64,000 nucleotides of DNA from NCBI GenBank assembly GCA_046350115.1, contig JAXMAZ010000002.1, positions 806,001-870,000 of the forward strand. The letters run 5' to 3'. The position numbers and the translations under genes were made by a program. This DNA comes from JAXMAZ01 sp046350115 (GTDB lineage: Bacteria > Planctomycetota > Planctomycetia > Gemmatales > Gemmataceae). The notes under the pieces are model-generated. The model saw only the letters and a list, made by a program, of their open reading frames with translations. It was not told the origin of the DNA and ran no database searches. This document shows, piece after piece, positions 49,483-59,096 of this stretch (positions are counted from its first letter, which is position 1; every line of letters begins with the position of its first letter).

Positions 49483-49920
49483 ATGGCACCACAGGATCAC
49501 CTCCCGCCGGGCCAGCCGCTGCGGCCCGACCCGGACGCCCCCTCCGCCTCGACCGCGTTGCCGGCCTTCCTGGCCCGCCCGGCCGGTGCCCCGGTGTACC
49601 ACGGGTTCCCGCTCGTCCCAGAGTCCCGGACCCCGGACGGGTGGTGCTTCGGGATGATCACCGAGCTGGACTGCCCGGACGGGAACGACTGGGGAGACGC
49701 CTTCGTCGTGGCCCCGGACGACAGCCGGGCCGGCCTCGTCTGGCAGACCGGGCTGACCAAACTGGAGGCCGTCCTGGAGCCGGACGAAGGCCGGTGGGGG
49801 TGTACGGGGTGCCGATCAGCCGGCCGGTCCACACTCAGGCCGAGCTGATGGCGGAGTTGGCGGCGTGGCTCCGGCCCTCCGACGGCGTCACGCCGCATGG
49901 GCCGACCGGCCGTCGCCCCC
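49483..49920 (+). pseudogene. Passenger gene of IS5-type element 2, frameshifted
   Basis: MAPQDHLPPGQPLRPDPDAP, then LPAFLARPAGAPVYHGFPLV, GMITELDCPDGNDWGDAFVV and SRAGLVWQTGLTKLEAVLEP; after GRWG the frame changes near 49798 (a G run) and continues VYGVPISRPVHTQAELMAEL, AAWLRP. The sequence is soluble and resembles unnamed planctomycete proteins with a YHGFPxL and SRAGLVW pattern. It converges on the transposase gene (stop at 49922). The end is approximate, since no stop is met in this frame before the transposase. Confidence 0.55.
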
Positions 49921-49921
49921 G

Positions 49922-50703
49922 CCTACGCCGGGCGCAGGCGGCGGGCCATGAGGCCGATCATGGCGACGGTGACGAACCCCTCGGCCGACTCGCACGTCCG
50001 CTCGTAGTCCTTGCTCAGCCGCCGCCACCGGCCGAGCCAGCCGAACGTCCGCTCCACCACCCAGCGGCTTCGGCTGGATCGTCAGCCCCGGCCCGGCCGG
50101 CTTGGCCACCACCCACAGCACCACCCGGGCGAACCAGGCCGCCCAGATCGAACACGTCCGGTAGGCCGAGTCGGCGAACACCCGGACCAGCCGGGGGGCG
50201 GCGAGCCGGGCCGCGGAGCATGGCCTCCCGGCCGCCGTCCCAGTCCTGGACCGACGCCGGGGTGACGACGACCGCCCACACCAGCCCGAGGGTGTCAACG
50301 ACCAGGTGCCGCTTGCGGCCGACCACCCTTTTTCCCCCGTCGTACCCCTTCGGGCCGCCTTGCTCGGTGGTCTTCACCGTCTGGCTGTCCAGGATGCCGG
50401 TGGTCGGCCGCCGCCGCTTCCCGGCCGCCCGCCGGACCTTCTCCCGCAGGGCGGCGTGGATGCGGGCGAGCGTACCGTCCCGCTGCCACCGCCGGAGTAG
50501 TGGAAGCAGATGCGGTAGGTCGGCAGATCAGTCGGCAACGACCGCCAGGCACAGCCGGTGCGGGCCACGTACAGGATGCCGTCCACGATGGCCCGCCGAG
50601 TGTACTTGGCCGGCCGGCCCCCCGGCCTCGGCGGCGGCACCAGCGGCTCGATGAGCCGCCACTGGGCGTCGGTCAGGCTCGACGGGTAGGGCGTCCGGCT
50701 CAT
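49922..50703 (-). pseudogene. IS5-family transposase, element 2 (frameshifts)
   Basis: Same enzyme as element 1 (MSRTPYPSSLTDAQWRLIEPL). Compared with element 1 it lacks one base near 50498 (FHYS instead of FHYF), gains one near 50213 and one near 50063. It reads correctly through the G/A run (YDGGKRVVGRKRH), which element 1 does not. The C-terminus MARRLRPA ends at 49922. Confidence 0.85.
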
Positions 50704-50888
50704 GCCCCGAGGGTAGGCTCCGGCACCCTAATTGGACACCCTCTGAACCCAGCACGGGCTAGCGGACCTCCGACCGTTCTTCAAACAGCACCGGCTCGCC
50801 CGTCCGACAGGCTGCACCGCCCGTAGTCACGTTCTCGGTCTTGCCGGGGAGGGCCAATGTCAACCTGCTCTCCCACCTCGTCCGTTCA

Positions 50889-50934
50889 TGACACCGACTG
50901 AAGCGTCGTCACCAACCCACAGGGAGACGACGCC
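50889..50934 (+). promoter_or_regulatory. Structured leader of the ardC-like gene
   Basis: TGACACCGACTGAAG opens a 46-base leader. GCGTCGTC and GACGACGC form an 8-bp stem whose loop holds the AGGGA ribosome binding site; the GTG start follows one base later. It may limit translation until opened. The same TGACACC opening recurs before four other places in the block. Confidence 0.45.
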
Positions 50935-51864
50935 GTGTCGAGCCAGACCGAACTCCGCACCGCCATCACCACGCAGATCGTCGATGCCCTGACCGCTGGC
51001 GGGCTGCCCCCGTGGCGGCAGCCGTGGCGTCAGGCCGACCGCAACTGCGGCACCCCGACGAACGTCGTCAGCAAGCGGAGCTACACCGGGATCAACCCGC
51101 TGCTGCTCGCCATCGCCGGTCAGAAGCACGGCTTCCAGTCCCGCTGGTGGGGCACCTTCAACCAGTGGAAGCAGTTGGGCGGGCAGGTGAAGGCTCGCCC
51201 GGCCCACGTCCCGCCCGGCCGCTGGGGCACGCAAATCGTGTTCTGCCGACCCGTCACGAAGACCGAGAAGACGCCGGACGGCGACGAGGAGGACAAGACC
51301 TTCTTCTTCCTTCGCACCTACACGGTTTTCTGCCTCGACCAAGTTGAGGGTTCAGCCCTCGATCACCTGCGGGCCGGGAACGCCCCGCTGACCGCCGCCG
51401 ACACGCACGCCCGGCACGAGGAGGCCGAGCGGGTCATCTCGGCGACGTGGGCCGACATCCGGCACGGCGGCGACCGGGCGTTCTACCGCTTCAAGGAGGA
51501 CTACATCCAGATGCCGCACCGGGAGCAGTTCGTCAGCCCGGAGGCGTACTACGAGACGCTGCTGCACGAGATGACGCACTGGACGGAACACCCTGCCCGG
51601 TTGAACTGGTCCCGGAGCGAGAAGGAGAACACTTACGCTCTGGGCGAACTCGTCGCCGAACTCGGGGCGTGCTACCTGATGGGCGAGATCGGCCTGCCGC
51701 TCGCCGACACCTGGAAGAACTCGGCCAGCTACCTGCAACACTGGCTCAAGGCGATGAACGCCGACCCCCGGTTCATCTTCCGGGCGACCGCCCAGGCCAG
51801 CCGGGCGACCGATCACGTCCTCGGCTACTCCCGGCAGCACGCCCCCGAAGAACAGCCCGCCTGA
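50935..51864 (+). CDS. ardC: ArdC-like antirestriction protein (ssDNA-binding domain plus metallopeptidase)
   Basis: A 309-residue protein. Residues 1-140 form the ArdC N-terminal (DUF1738) domain: TQIVDALTAGGLPPWRQPWR, YTGINPLLLAI, SRWWGTFNQWKQLGGQVK (part) and TYTVFCLDQ. A zinc metallopeptidase-like domain with HEMTHW (His211, Glu212, His215) and later ELVAELGACYL follows. Plasmid ArdC protects incoming single-stranded DNA from restriction on arrival in a new host. GTG start at 50935 with AGGGAG upstream. It opens the mobility block. Confidence 0.88.
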   Translation: MSSQTELRTAITTQIVDALTAGGLPPWRQPWRQADRNCGTPTNVVSKRSYTGINPLLLAIAGQKHGFQSRWWGTFNQWKQLGGQVKARPAHVPPGRWGTQIVFCRPVTKTEKTPDGDEEDKTFFFLRTYTVFCLDQVEGSALDHLRAGNAPLTAADTHARHEEAERVISATWADIRHGGDRAFYRFKEDYIQMPHREQFVSPEAYYETLLHEMTHWTEHPARLNWSRSEKENTYALGELVAELGACYLMGEIGLPLADTWKNSASYLQHWLKAMNADPRFIFRATAQASRATDHVLGYSRQHAPEEQPA

Positions 51865-52113
51865 CACCGGCTGGTCCGCCGTCCCTGGGACGCACCGGGG
51901 ACGGACGACACGAACGGTGACGGCCCCGCTTCGGCTTCGACGCCAAACGTCAAGCACCCTGCGACTGACCAACCGGCCGGTGGTCGCCGCACGGGACTTG
52001 ATTCAGTGAAGCCACGAGGCTCCCGCCGCACCGCTCGGGCCGTCCGTCCCCGGCTTCTTTGACTCCCTGACACCCGCTGTCCGGGGGCCACCACCCACAC
52101 CGGAGACGACGGC
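51865..52113 (+). other. Gap with a TGACACC leader and a possible 30-codon ORF
   Basis: Starting at the ardC stop, TGACACCGGCTGG (51862) begins a leader like those before the neighbours. A short frame from GTG 51917 to TGA 52009 would encode MTAPLRLRRQTSSTLRLTNR and ten more basic/hydrophobic residues, but it has only a distant GGGGA motif. A second TGACACC at 52068 begins the leader of the next gene. Confidence 0.35.
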
Positions 52114-52719
52114 ATGACCGAGGCCGGGCAGATGTCCGTGGAAGACGCCGCCGCAGAACTGGCGGGCAATTGGAAGAAGTTCGACAGCTTCGCTTGGTTC
52201 CGTCGCCGAGAACTGGCCGACCCGGACGCCTGGGCGGTGATCTACACCTGCCACCGGGACTCGGGCCTGCTCGACCAGAGCAACGCCGAAGTCATCACGA
52301 AGAAACTCGAACCCTTCACTGAGGGCGACAACCCGGACGTGGTGTTCGAGTCACACGGCCATTGGGTGGTCGGCCACATCGACGGGTTCAGCATCCGGGT
52401 GTTCAAGGACGGCGAGATCACGTCTGCGTTCAAGGCTTACCACGCCCTCGCCGAACGGCTGGCGAACTACCCGATCCTCGACGAGAGCGACTATAGCCAG
52501 CGGGAGTACGACGCCACGCTGGCGAACATCACCCACTCCGCCCACCGGCTGAAGCACGAGTACGCCCTGCCCGACGGCTGGGAGGGCGACGTGTTCTCGT
52601 GGTTCTGGGACCACAACCAGCGGGCCGTCGAGAACCGGGACGATCAGGGCGGCTACCCGAGCGAGGACAACTTGCGGAGTGCCTTCGACGCCCTGGGGTA
52701 CGAGCAGATCGAGGAGTGA
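52114..52719 (+). CDS. Hypothetical protein of the mobility block
   Basis: A 201-residue acidic, soluble protein (KKFDSFAWFRRRELADPDAW, VFESHGHWVVGHIDGFSIRV, HSAHRLKHEYALPDGWEGDV). No known domain is recognised; the many Trp/His/Asp residues recall unnamed plasmid-borne proteins. ATG at 52114 after CACCGGAGACGACGGC, with the TGACACC motif 46 bp upstream as in ardC. Confidence 0.75.
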   Translation: MTEAGQMSVEDAAAELAGNWKKFDSFAWFRRRELADPDAWAVIYTCHRDSGLLDQSNAEVITKKLEPFTEGDNPDVVFESHGHWVVGHIDGFSIRVFKDGEITSAFKAYHALAERLANYPILDESDYSQREYDATLANITHSAHRLKHEYALPDGWEGDVFSWFWDHNQRAVENRDDQGGYPSEDNLRSAFDALGYEQIEE

Positions 52720-52811
52720 GAACCGTTCGGCGTCCGAACGGATTCGGCCCTGACACCGGCTGAGCCGGTGTACCAGCGGCACTTCGGGCCGCTCACCCAC
52801 CGAGGGCACGC

Positions 52812-53279
52812 ATGACGACGGCCACGCTCCGACTCCCGCACCCGACCGCCGCCAAGTCCCGCCGCACCCCCAAGCCCCGACCCGCCTCGCACCCGGCCCC
52901 GTGCCGGTACAAGCGGGGGCTGACCGTCGCCCTCGGGGTGTTCATCCCGCTCATGTCGGTCGCCACGAGCAAGGTGGCCGGGACGCTCGCCACCCACGGC
53001 CATCACGCCCTGGCGGCGTTCGGGGCGGGGATCGGGGCGGCGGTGCTGGCGGTCAGCCTGTCCCACTTGGCGTGGGCGGTCCGGGACATCACCGGCAGCG
53101 GCCCCCGGTCGAGTTGGGCACTGGCCGTCGCCCTCGACTGCTCGCTCGTGCTGTGCGAACTCACCCACGTCCACGCCGCCGACGCCGGGCTGGGGGCGGT
53201 GTGCTGGGCCGTGCTGGCGGTGGTGGCCGGGTTCAGCATGGTGCTGAACTGCCACGCCTTCCTGACCCACCGCCGCTGA
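52812..53279 (+). CDS. Small membrane protein of the mobility block
   Basis: A 155-residue protein with a basic Pro/Arg-rich N-terminus (1-36) and four hydrophobic helices (about 37-58, 65-92, 100-118, 126-147), including SWALAVALDCSLVLCELTHV. The pattern of helices recalls DUF2637-like membrane proteins of actinobacterial plasmids, but the likeness is only in layout. ATG at 52812 after CACCGAGGGCACGC; two hairpins (52752-52770, 52777-52795) lie in its leader. Confidence 0.7.
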   Translation: MTTATLRLPHPTAAKSRRTPKPRPASHPAPCRYKRGLTVALGVFIPLMSVATSKVAGTLATHGHHALAAFGAGIGAAVLAVSLSHLAWAVRDITGSGPRSSWALAVALDCSLVLCELTHVHAADAGLGAVCWAVLAVVAGFSMVLNCHAFLTHRR

Positions 53280-53372
53280 CACCGGCTGAACACCCACAAC
53301 CGGGCTTGTGCCCGTCACCCGCCGCCGACACCAGTATTAGGGACCGGCGGCGGCACCCACCGAGGACTCACC

Positions 53373-53669
53373 GTGGCGAACCGCATCGTGATCGAAGTCG
53401 GCGGCGGCAACGCCTGCGAGGTTTACGCCGACGACCCGAGCCTGGAAGTCGTGCTGGTCGATTGGGACACGAGCGGGTTCGAGCCGGGGGACCAGTTCGT
53501 CCACGCCGTCGGCGAGGGGGGCGGCGAGCGGCTGGTGCTGGTGGTGCCGGGCTACCCGACCGCCCGGCCCGACAAGATGCCGGACGACACCCGCTCGGCA
53601 CTGGAGCGGGCCGGGGTGGTCCGCCCGCCGCTCACGCTCGCCGGACTGGCGAAGGAGGGGGTGAAGTGA
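53373..53669 (+). CDS. Hypothetical 98-aa protein
   Basis: MANRIVIEVGGGNACEVYAD, then VVLVDWDTSGFEPGDQFVHA and ERLVLVVPGYPTARPDKMP. A small beta-rich acidic protein, unknown family. GTG start after CACCGAGGACTCACC; the last four bases overlap the next gene's GTG (GTGA), so it is translated together with the RuvB-like ATPase and may be its partner. Confidence 0.7.
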   Translation: MANRIVIEVGGGNACEVYADDPSLEVVLVDWDTSGFEPGDQFVHAVGEGGGERLVLVVPGYPTARPDKMPDDTRSALERAGVVRPPLTLAGLAKEGVK

Positions 53670-54637
53670 ACACCGAGATCACCGACGTGAAGCCCACGTC
53701 CATCAAGCACCTGATCGGGCAGCGTGGCGTCCTCGACCAAGTGGCGGTCGCCCTGGACGCCGCCTTCGCCGACGGCAAGAAGTTCGACCACGCCCTGCTC
53801 GTCGGCCCGCCGGGGCTGGGCAAGAGCCAGACGGCGTTCGTCGTCGCTCAGGAGATGGCGACCGGGTTCCACGAGGTTCTGGGCCAGTCGATCACGACAC
53901 CCGCCGACCTGAACGCCCTGCTGTTGGGTGCGAACGAGCGGGATGTCGTCCACATCGACGAGTGCCACGAGTTGCCGAAGGAGTACCAGACGACACTCTA
54001 CTTGGCTCTCGACCAGCGGAAGCTCACCCTGGGCGGTGGGCGGTCCGGCAAGTCGGTGCAGAGCGTGCCCCTGGCCGACTTCACCCTGCTACTCAGCACC
54101 ACCGACGAGTACGGGTTGCTCCAACCGCTTCGGGACCGGATGAAGCTGCTCCTGCGGTTCGACTACTACACGGCCGACGATCTCGCCCTGCTCGTTCGGC
54201 AGCGGGCCACCGCCCTCGGCTGGAAGGTGCAGGACGCCATCCTGCCGCTGATCGCCGGGCGGTCCCGAGGGACACCACGTCTTGCGTTGCGGTTGCTGCA
54301 AGCGGCCCGTCGGGTGTGCCGGGCCGAGGGTGACTCCACGATCACCGCCGCCCACCTGACCCGAGCCTGCGATCTCGAAGGGATCGACGGGCTGGGCCTC
54401 GGCCCGACCGAGCGGCAGTACCTCGACCTGCTCGTCGGCGGGGCGAGCCGCCTCAACGTGGTGGCCTCGATGCTGGGGCTGCCGACCCGCACGGTCGCCC
54501 AGGTGATCGAGCCGTACCTGCTCCGTACCGGGCTGGTCGTCAAGGACGACACCGGCCGTCGGGAAGTCACCGCCCGTGGCCGGGACCACCTGTCCGGTTC
54601 CCGCCTTGCTTCAGTCAAGGAGCCGTCCGATGCGTGA
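53666..54637 (+). CDS. RuvB-like AAA+ ATPase
   Basis: A 323-residue AAA+ protein with the architecture of RuvB: DVKPTSIKHLIGQRGVLDQV, Walker A GPPGLGKS (47-54), Walker B VVHIDECHELP (DE 98-99), sensor FTLLLSTTDEYGLLQPLRDR and a C-terminal winged helix (DLEGIDGLGLGPTERQYL, IEPYLLRTGLV). RuvB drives branch migration of Holliday junctions. Here the copy belongs to the mobile block and may serve element recombination or replication. No RuvA is adjacent. Its stop overlaps the next start. Confidence 0.85.
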   Translation: MNTEITDVKPTSIKHLIGQRGVLDQVAVALDAAFADGKKFDHALLVGPPGLGKSQTAFVVAQEMATGFHEVLGQSITTPADLNALLLGANERDVVHIDECHELPKEYQTTLYLALDQRKLTLGGGRSGKSVQSVPLADFTLLLSTTDEYGLLQPLRDRMKLLLRFDYYTADDLALLVRQRATALGWKVQDAILPLIAGRSRGTPRLALRLLQAARRVCRAEGDSTITAAHLTRACDLEGIDGLGLGPTERQYLDLLVGGASRLNVVASMLGLPTRTVAQVIEPYLLRTGLVVKDDTGRREVTARGRDHLSGSRLASVKEPSDA

Positions 54638-55106
54638 GCAGGTCGTGTCCACCAAAGCCGTCGTCACCGTGAGCGAGATGGCCCGCATGGTCGTGCTGTC
54701 TCGGGCGAGGTTCTACGAACTCGTCGAGGCCGGGGTGTTCCCGCACCCCGTCTACGACGTGTCCACCCGGCGTCCGATGTACGTCGAGGGGTTGCAGAAG
54801 ACTTGTCTGGAAGTGCGACGGCGGAACTGCGGGGTGAACGGCAAGCCGGTGTTGTTCTACGCCTGTCGTCATCGGTCCACGACACCGGCGGTGAAGCCGT
54901 CGAAGCCGCCGGTCGCCAAGCCGATGCCGACCGCCGCCCACACCGACCTGATCGACGGGCTGGGTGCCCTCGGGCTGGTCGCCACCCCCGCCCAGGTCGC
55001 CGAGGCCGTCGCCGCTCTGTACCCGGCCGGGGTGGACGGCACCGACCGGGGGCAGGTGCTTCGGGCCGTGTTCCTGCGCCTGAAAGCGTCGGGACACAGC
55101 GGATAG
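54630..55106 (+). CDS. Winged-helix DNA-binding protein (excisionase/MerR-like)
   Basis: A 158-residue protein. Residues 11-60 form a helix-turn-helix with wing: VVTVSEMARMVVLSRARFYELVEAGVFPHPVY (in part) and STRRPMYVEGLQKTCLEVRR. A Pro/Lys linker and a helical C-terminal domain (LIDGLGALGLVATPAQVAEAV) follow. Xis-like proteins of this fold direct integrase action. ATG at 54630 with AAGGAG 8 bases upstream, overlapping the RuvB-like gene; the integrase starts 56 bp after it. Confidence 0.75.
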   Translation: MREQVVSTKAVVTVSEMARMVVLSRARFYELVEAGVFPHPVYDVSTRRPMYVEGLQKTCLEVRRRNCGVNGKPVLFYACRHRSTTPAVKPSKPPVAKPMPTAAHTDLIDGLGALGLVATPAQVAEAVAALYPAGVDGTDRGQVLRAVFLRLKASGHSG

Positions 55107-55161
55107 TGTCCGGTGATAAGTGCCATTACCCGCCCGGATAGCCGTCAGGAGCGTCCAGAAG

Positions 55162-56097
<936 letters not shown>

Positions 56098-56300
56098 CAC
56101 CACAGCGGGCCGGGCCGACGCCGAACTGTTCCTCTCGGACGGTGCGAGATCACCGTCCGGCGACCCGTGTGGGGCCACACGCCGACCGGCCCGGCCGTGC
56201 CGGTTATAATGGCCCCTTTGCTCGTGCCGTACCCGGACACGACCCCGGCGGTCCGGGGGCTTGCCCCGGACCGACACCCCCGACTCGAAGACACGACCAC

Positions 56301-58592
56301 ATGGGCCGACCGCAGACCGCCGACGCCCCGCTGACCGCCGCAGAGGTTTTGGAGAGCATCGGCGATGCGTTCTTCGCCCTCGACCGGGACTGGCGGTTCA
56401 CCTACATGAACTCGGCCGCCGAGCGGCTCCTCCAGCGGAGCCGATCCGACCTGCTCGGCGGGAGCATCTGGGAGGAGTTCCCGGCGGCCGTCGGGTCCAC
56501 GTTCGAGACGGAGTACCGGCGGGCGGCGGCCGACCGGGTGACGGTCCAATTCCAGGCGTACTACCCGCCGCCGCTGGACTGCTGGTACGCCGTGCGGGCG
56601 TACCCCACGTCGTCCGGGCTGGCCGTCTACTTCCAGGACGACACCGACCGGCGGCGGGCCGAGGCCGACCGGCGGCGGCAGGCGGACCGGCTCCGGGAGG
56701 GCGAGGAGCGGTACCGCACCCTGTTCGAGTGCATGGACGAGGGGTACTGCGTGATCGAGTTCCTCGACGGCCCGCACGGGCCGCTGAGCGACTACGTTCA
56801 CGTCCAGGCCAACCCCGCATTCACGGCGAACACCGGCATCCCGGACATCGTGGGGCGGACGGTCCGGGCGGTGGTCCCGGACGAGGCCGAGGAGTGGGTC
56901 GGGGTGTACCGCACCGTCGTCGTCACCGGCCAGCCCGTCCGGTTCGAGCGGGAGTTGGTCGCCACGGGGCGGCACCTGGAACTTGCCGCCTTCCGCATCG
57001 GGCCGCCGGAGCGGAGGCAGGTGGCCGTGCTGTTCAAGGACATCACCGCCCGGAAGCGGGCCGAGCGGGAACTGGCCGAGGCCCACGAGTTCCTGCACTC
57101 CTCGCTCGACGCCCTGTCCAGCCACATCGCCGTGCTGGACGAGGACGGGGTGATCCTGGCCGTGAACGATGCGTGGCGGCGGTTCGCCGACGAGAACCAG
57201 TACACCGGCCACAACTACGGCGTCGGGGCGAACTACCTGCGGGCGTGCGAGCCGGGCGGGGGCGATTGCGTCGAGGGCGGCATGGCGGCGGGCCTCAAGG
57301 ACGTGCTGGCCGGGCGGCTGCCGCTGTTCGAGTTCGAGTACCCGTGCCACTCGCCGACCGAGGAGCGGTGGTTCGTGATGCGGGCGACCCGGTTCAAGTC
57401 GCCGGGGCCGGTCCGGGTGGTGGTGGCCCACGAGGACGTGACGGGGCGGAAGCGGGCCGAGGACGCCCTGAAGGACGCCGACCGGCGGAAGGACGAGTTC
57501 CTGGCGACCCTGGCCCACGAACTCCGCAACCCCCTGGCCCCTCTCCGCAACGGCCTGCAAGTCCTGCGGTTGGCTGGGGCGGACGGCCGGATAGCGGCGG
57601 ACGCCCGGACGATGATGGAGCGGCAACTGAGCCAGATGGTGCATCTGGTCGATGACCTGCTCGACATCAGCCGGATCAGCCGGGGAAAGATCGAACTCCG
57701 CAAGGAGCGGGTCGAACTGGCGGGGGTCGTCCAGCAGGCCGTCGAGACGAGCCGCCCGCTGATCGAGCAGGCCGGGCACGCCCTCACCGTCGCCCTGCCG
57801 CCCGGCTCACTCTATGTGGACGGCGACGTGACACGGCTGGCCCAGGTGTTCTCCAACCTCCTGAACAACGCCGCCAAGTACACCGACCGGGGCGGGCACA
57901 TCGAACTGGCCGTGCGGCGGGAGGGGGGCGAGGCGGTCGTCTCGGTAAAGGACGACGGTGTGGGCATCCCGGCTGAGATGCTGCGGAGGGTGTTCGACAT
58001 ATTCACCCAAGTGGACCGGAACCTGGAGCGGGCGCAGGGCGGGCTGGGCATCGGCCTGTCCATCGTCAAAAAGCTGGCGGAGATGCACGGCGGGACCGTC
58101 GAGGCCCGCAGCGGCGGGCCGGGGCTGGGCAGCGAGTTCGTCGTCCGCCTGCCGGTCGTCGTGCCAGACGCTGCGGCTGGTCGAGGGGCGGAAGGCCCGG
58201 CCGGGCCGGTCAACGGCGTCCGCCGCCGCATCCTGGTGGTGGACGACAACCGGGACTCGGCGGAGAGCTTGGCGATGATGCTGACCCTCATGGGGAACGA
58301 CACCCGGACGGCGCACGACGGTCTGGAGGCGGTGGAGTCGGCCCCGGCGTTCGGCCCGGACGTGATCCTGATGGACATCGGCATGCCGAGGCTCAACGGG
58401 TTCGACACCGCCCGTCGCATCCGGTCGGAGCCGTGGGGCCGGGGCGTGGTGCTGGTGGCCCTGACCGGGTGGGGGCAGGAGGAGGACCGGCGGCGGTCCC
58501 AGGAGGCGGGGTTCGACCACCACCTGACCAAGCCGGTCGATCCGGCCCGGCTGGAGAAACTACTGGCCGAGCTGCGGGCGAACACGGCCTGA
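56301..58592 (+). CDS. PAS-domain hybrid histidine kinase
   Basis: A 763-residue soluble kinase. Three PAS-like domains (about 10-120, FFALDRDWRFTYMNSAAERL; 130-255; 265-385) are followed by HisKA His406 in LAHELRNPLAPL, an HATPase (NLLNNAAKYTDRGG, DDGVGI, GGLGIGLSIVK) and one receiver (ILVVDDNRDSAES, LMDIGMPRLNG, HLTKPVD). There is no separate output protein next to it. It is paralogous over its kinase-receiver half to the kinase at 36275 on the chromosomal side. A CGACACC motif (56272) lies in its 203-bp leader. Confidence 0.92.
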   Translation: MGRPQTADAPLTAAEVLESIGDAFFALDRDWRFTYMNSAAERLLQRSRSDLLGGSIWEEFPAAVGSTFETEYRRAAADRVTVQFQAYYPPPLDCWYAVRAYPTSSGLAVYFQDDTDRRRAEADRRRQADRLREGEERYRTLFECMDEGYCVIEFLDGPHGPLSDYVHVQANPAFTANTGIPDIVGRTVRAVVPDEAEEWVGVYRTVVVTGQPVRFERELVATGRHLELAAFRIGPPERRQVAVLFKDITARKRAERELAEAHEFLHSSLDALSSHIAVLDEDGVILAVNDAWRRFADENQYTGHNYGVGANYLRACEPGGGDCVEGGMAAGLKDVLAGRLPLFEFEYPCHSPTEERWFVMRATRFKSPGPVRVVVAHEDVTGRKRAEDALKDADRRKDEFLATLAHELRNPLAPLRNGLQVLRLAGADGRIAADARTMMERQLSQMVHLVDDLLDISRISRGKIELRKERVELAGVVQQAVETSRPLIEQAGHALTVALPPGSLYVDGDVTRLAQVFSNLLNNAAKYTDRGGHIELAVRREGGEAVVSVKDDGVGIPAEMLRRVFDIFTQVDRNLERAQGGLGIGLSIVKKLAEMHGGTVEARSGGPGLGSEFVVRLPVVVPDAAAGRGAEGPAGPVNGVRRRILVVDDNRDSAESLAMMLTLMGNDTRTAHDGLEAVESAPAFGPDVILMDIGMPRLNGFDTARRIRSEPWGRGVVLVALTGWGQEEDRRRSQEAGFDHHLTKPVDPARLEKLLAELRANTA

Positions 58593-58708
58593 CGGTTCGC
58601 ACGGCCGATCTTCTCACGACCACCCGCCGAACGCCTGACCAACCGACCATCCCCTTGTCTGCCATCGATACACCAAGTAGTGTAATGGTGAATAAGAGGA
58701 GTCCGCCC

Positions 58709-59062
58709 ATGCCCGCCCGACCTGCGGCCCGCCCGTCGTCGCTGAAAACCCGCCCCCTGCTCACCCCGATCCAGGCGGGCGGGCTGGCGGCGGTGTTTAA
58801 GGTGCTGGCGAACGACACCCGGCTGCGGCTCCTTCACGCCGTCGTCCGGGCCAACGAGTTGTGCGTCACCGACTTGGCTGCCGCCGTCGGGATGAAGCCG
58901 CAGGCCGTGTCCAACCAACTCCAGCGGCTCTCCGACCTGGGCATCCTGACCGCCCGCCGGGACGGGAACAATGTGTACTACCGGCTGGTCGATCTGTGCG
59001 TGTCCGGGCTGCTCGAACAGGCGTGGTGCCTGATGGACGAGGCGGGCGGGCGGGCCGGGTGA
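58709..59062 (+). CDS. arsR: ArsR-family repressor
   Basis: A 117-residue winged-helix repressor. VFKVLANDTRLRLLHAVVRA, ELCVTDLAAAVGMKPQAVSN (recognition helix), LQRLSDLGILTARRDGNNVY and YYRLVDLCVSGLLE fit the ArsR/SmtB family; one Cys lies in ELCVTDL and others near the C-terminus, where metalloid ligands may form. It would release DNA on binding arsenite and so turn on the operon. ATG at 58709 has GAGGAG 8 bases before; an in-frame ATG at 58685 is possible. CACCA/TGGTG (58669-58688) may be an operator. Confidence 0.85.
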   Translation: MPARPAARPSSLKTRPLLTPIQAGGLAAVFKVLANDTRLRLLHAVVRANELCVTDLAAAVGMKPQAVSNQLQRLSDLGILTARRDGNNVYYRLVDLCVSGLLEQAWCLMDEAGGRAG

Positions 59063-59096
59063 CGGGCCGGTCGGCGTCGTGTTGTGGGGGCGGCGA

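Larger units (their letters stand above)
49404..50743 (-). mobile_element. IS5-type element 2 carrying a different passenger gene
   Basis: GAGGGTGTCCAATTAGGG at 49404-49421 and the inverse at 50726-50743. It contains a transposase like that of element 1 (minus strand) and an unrelated plus-strand passenger gene between the transposase stop and the left end. Flanks are TAA and TGA, so no clear duplication. It interrupts the partner gene of the ATPase. Confidence 0.8.

Noticed and set aside
53666..54637. Housekeeping ruvB
   Set aside because: No ruvA/ruvC nearby, divergent motifs, and translation coupled to island genes; better seen as a RuvB-like protein of the mobile block.
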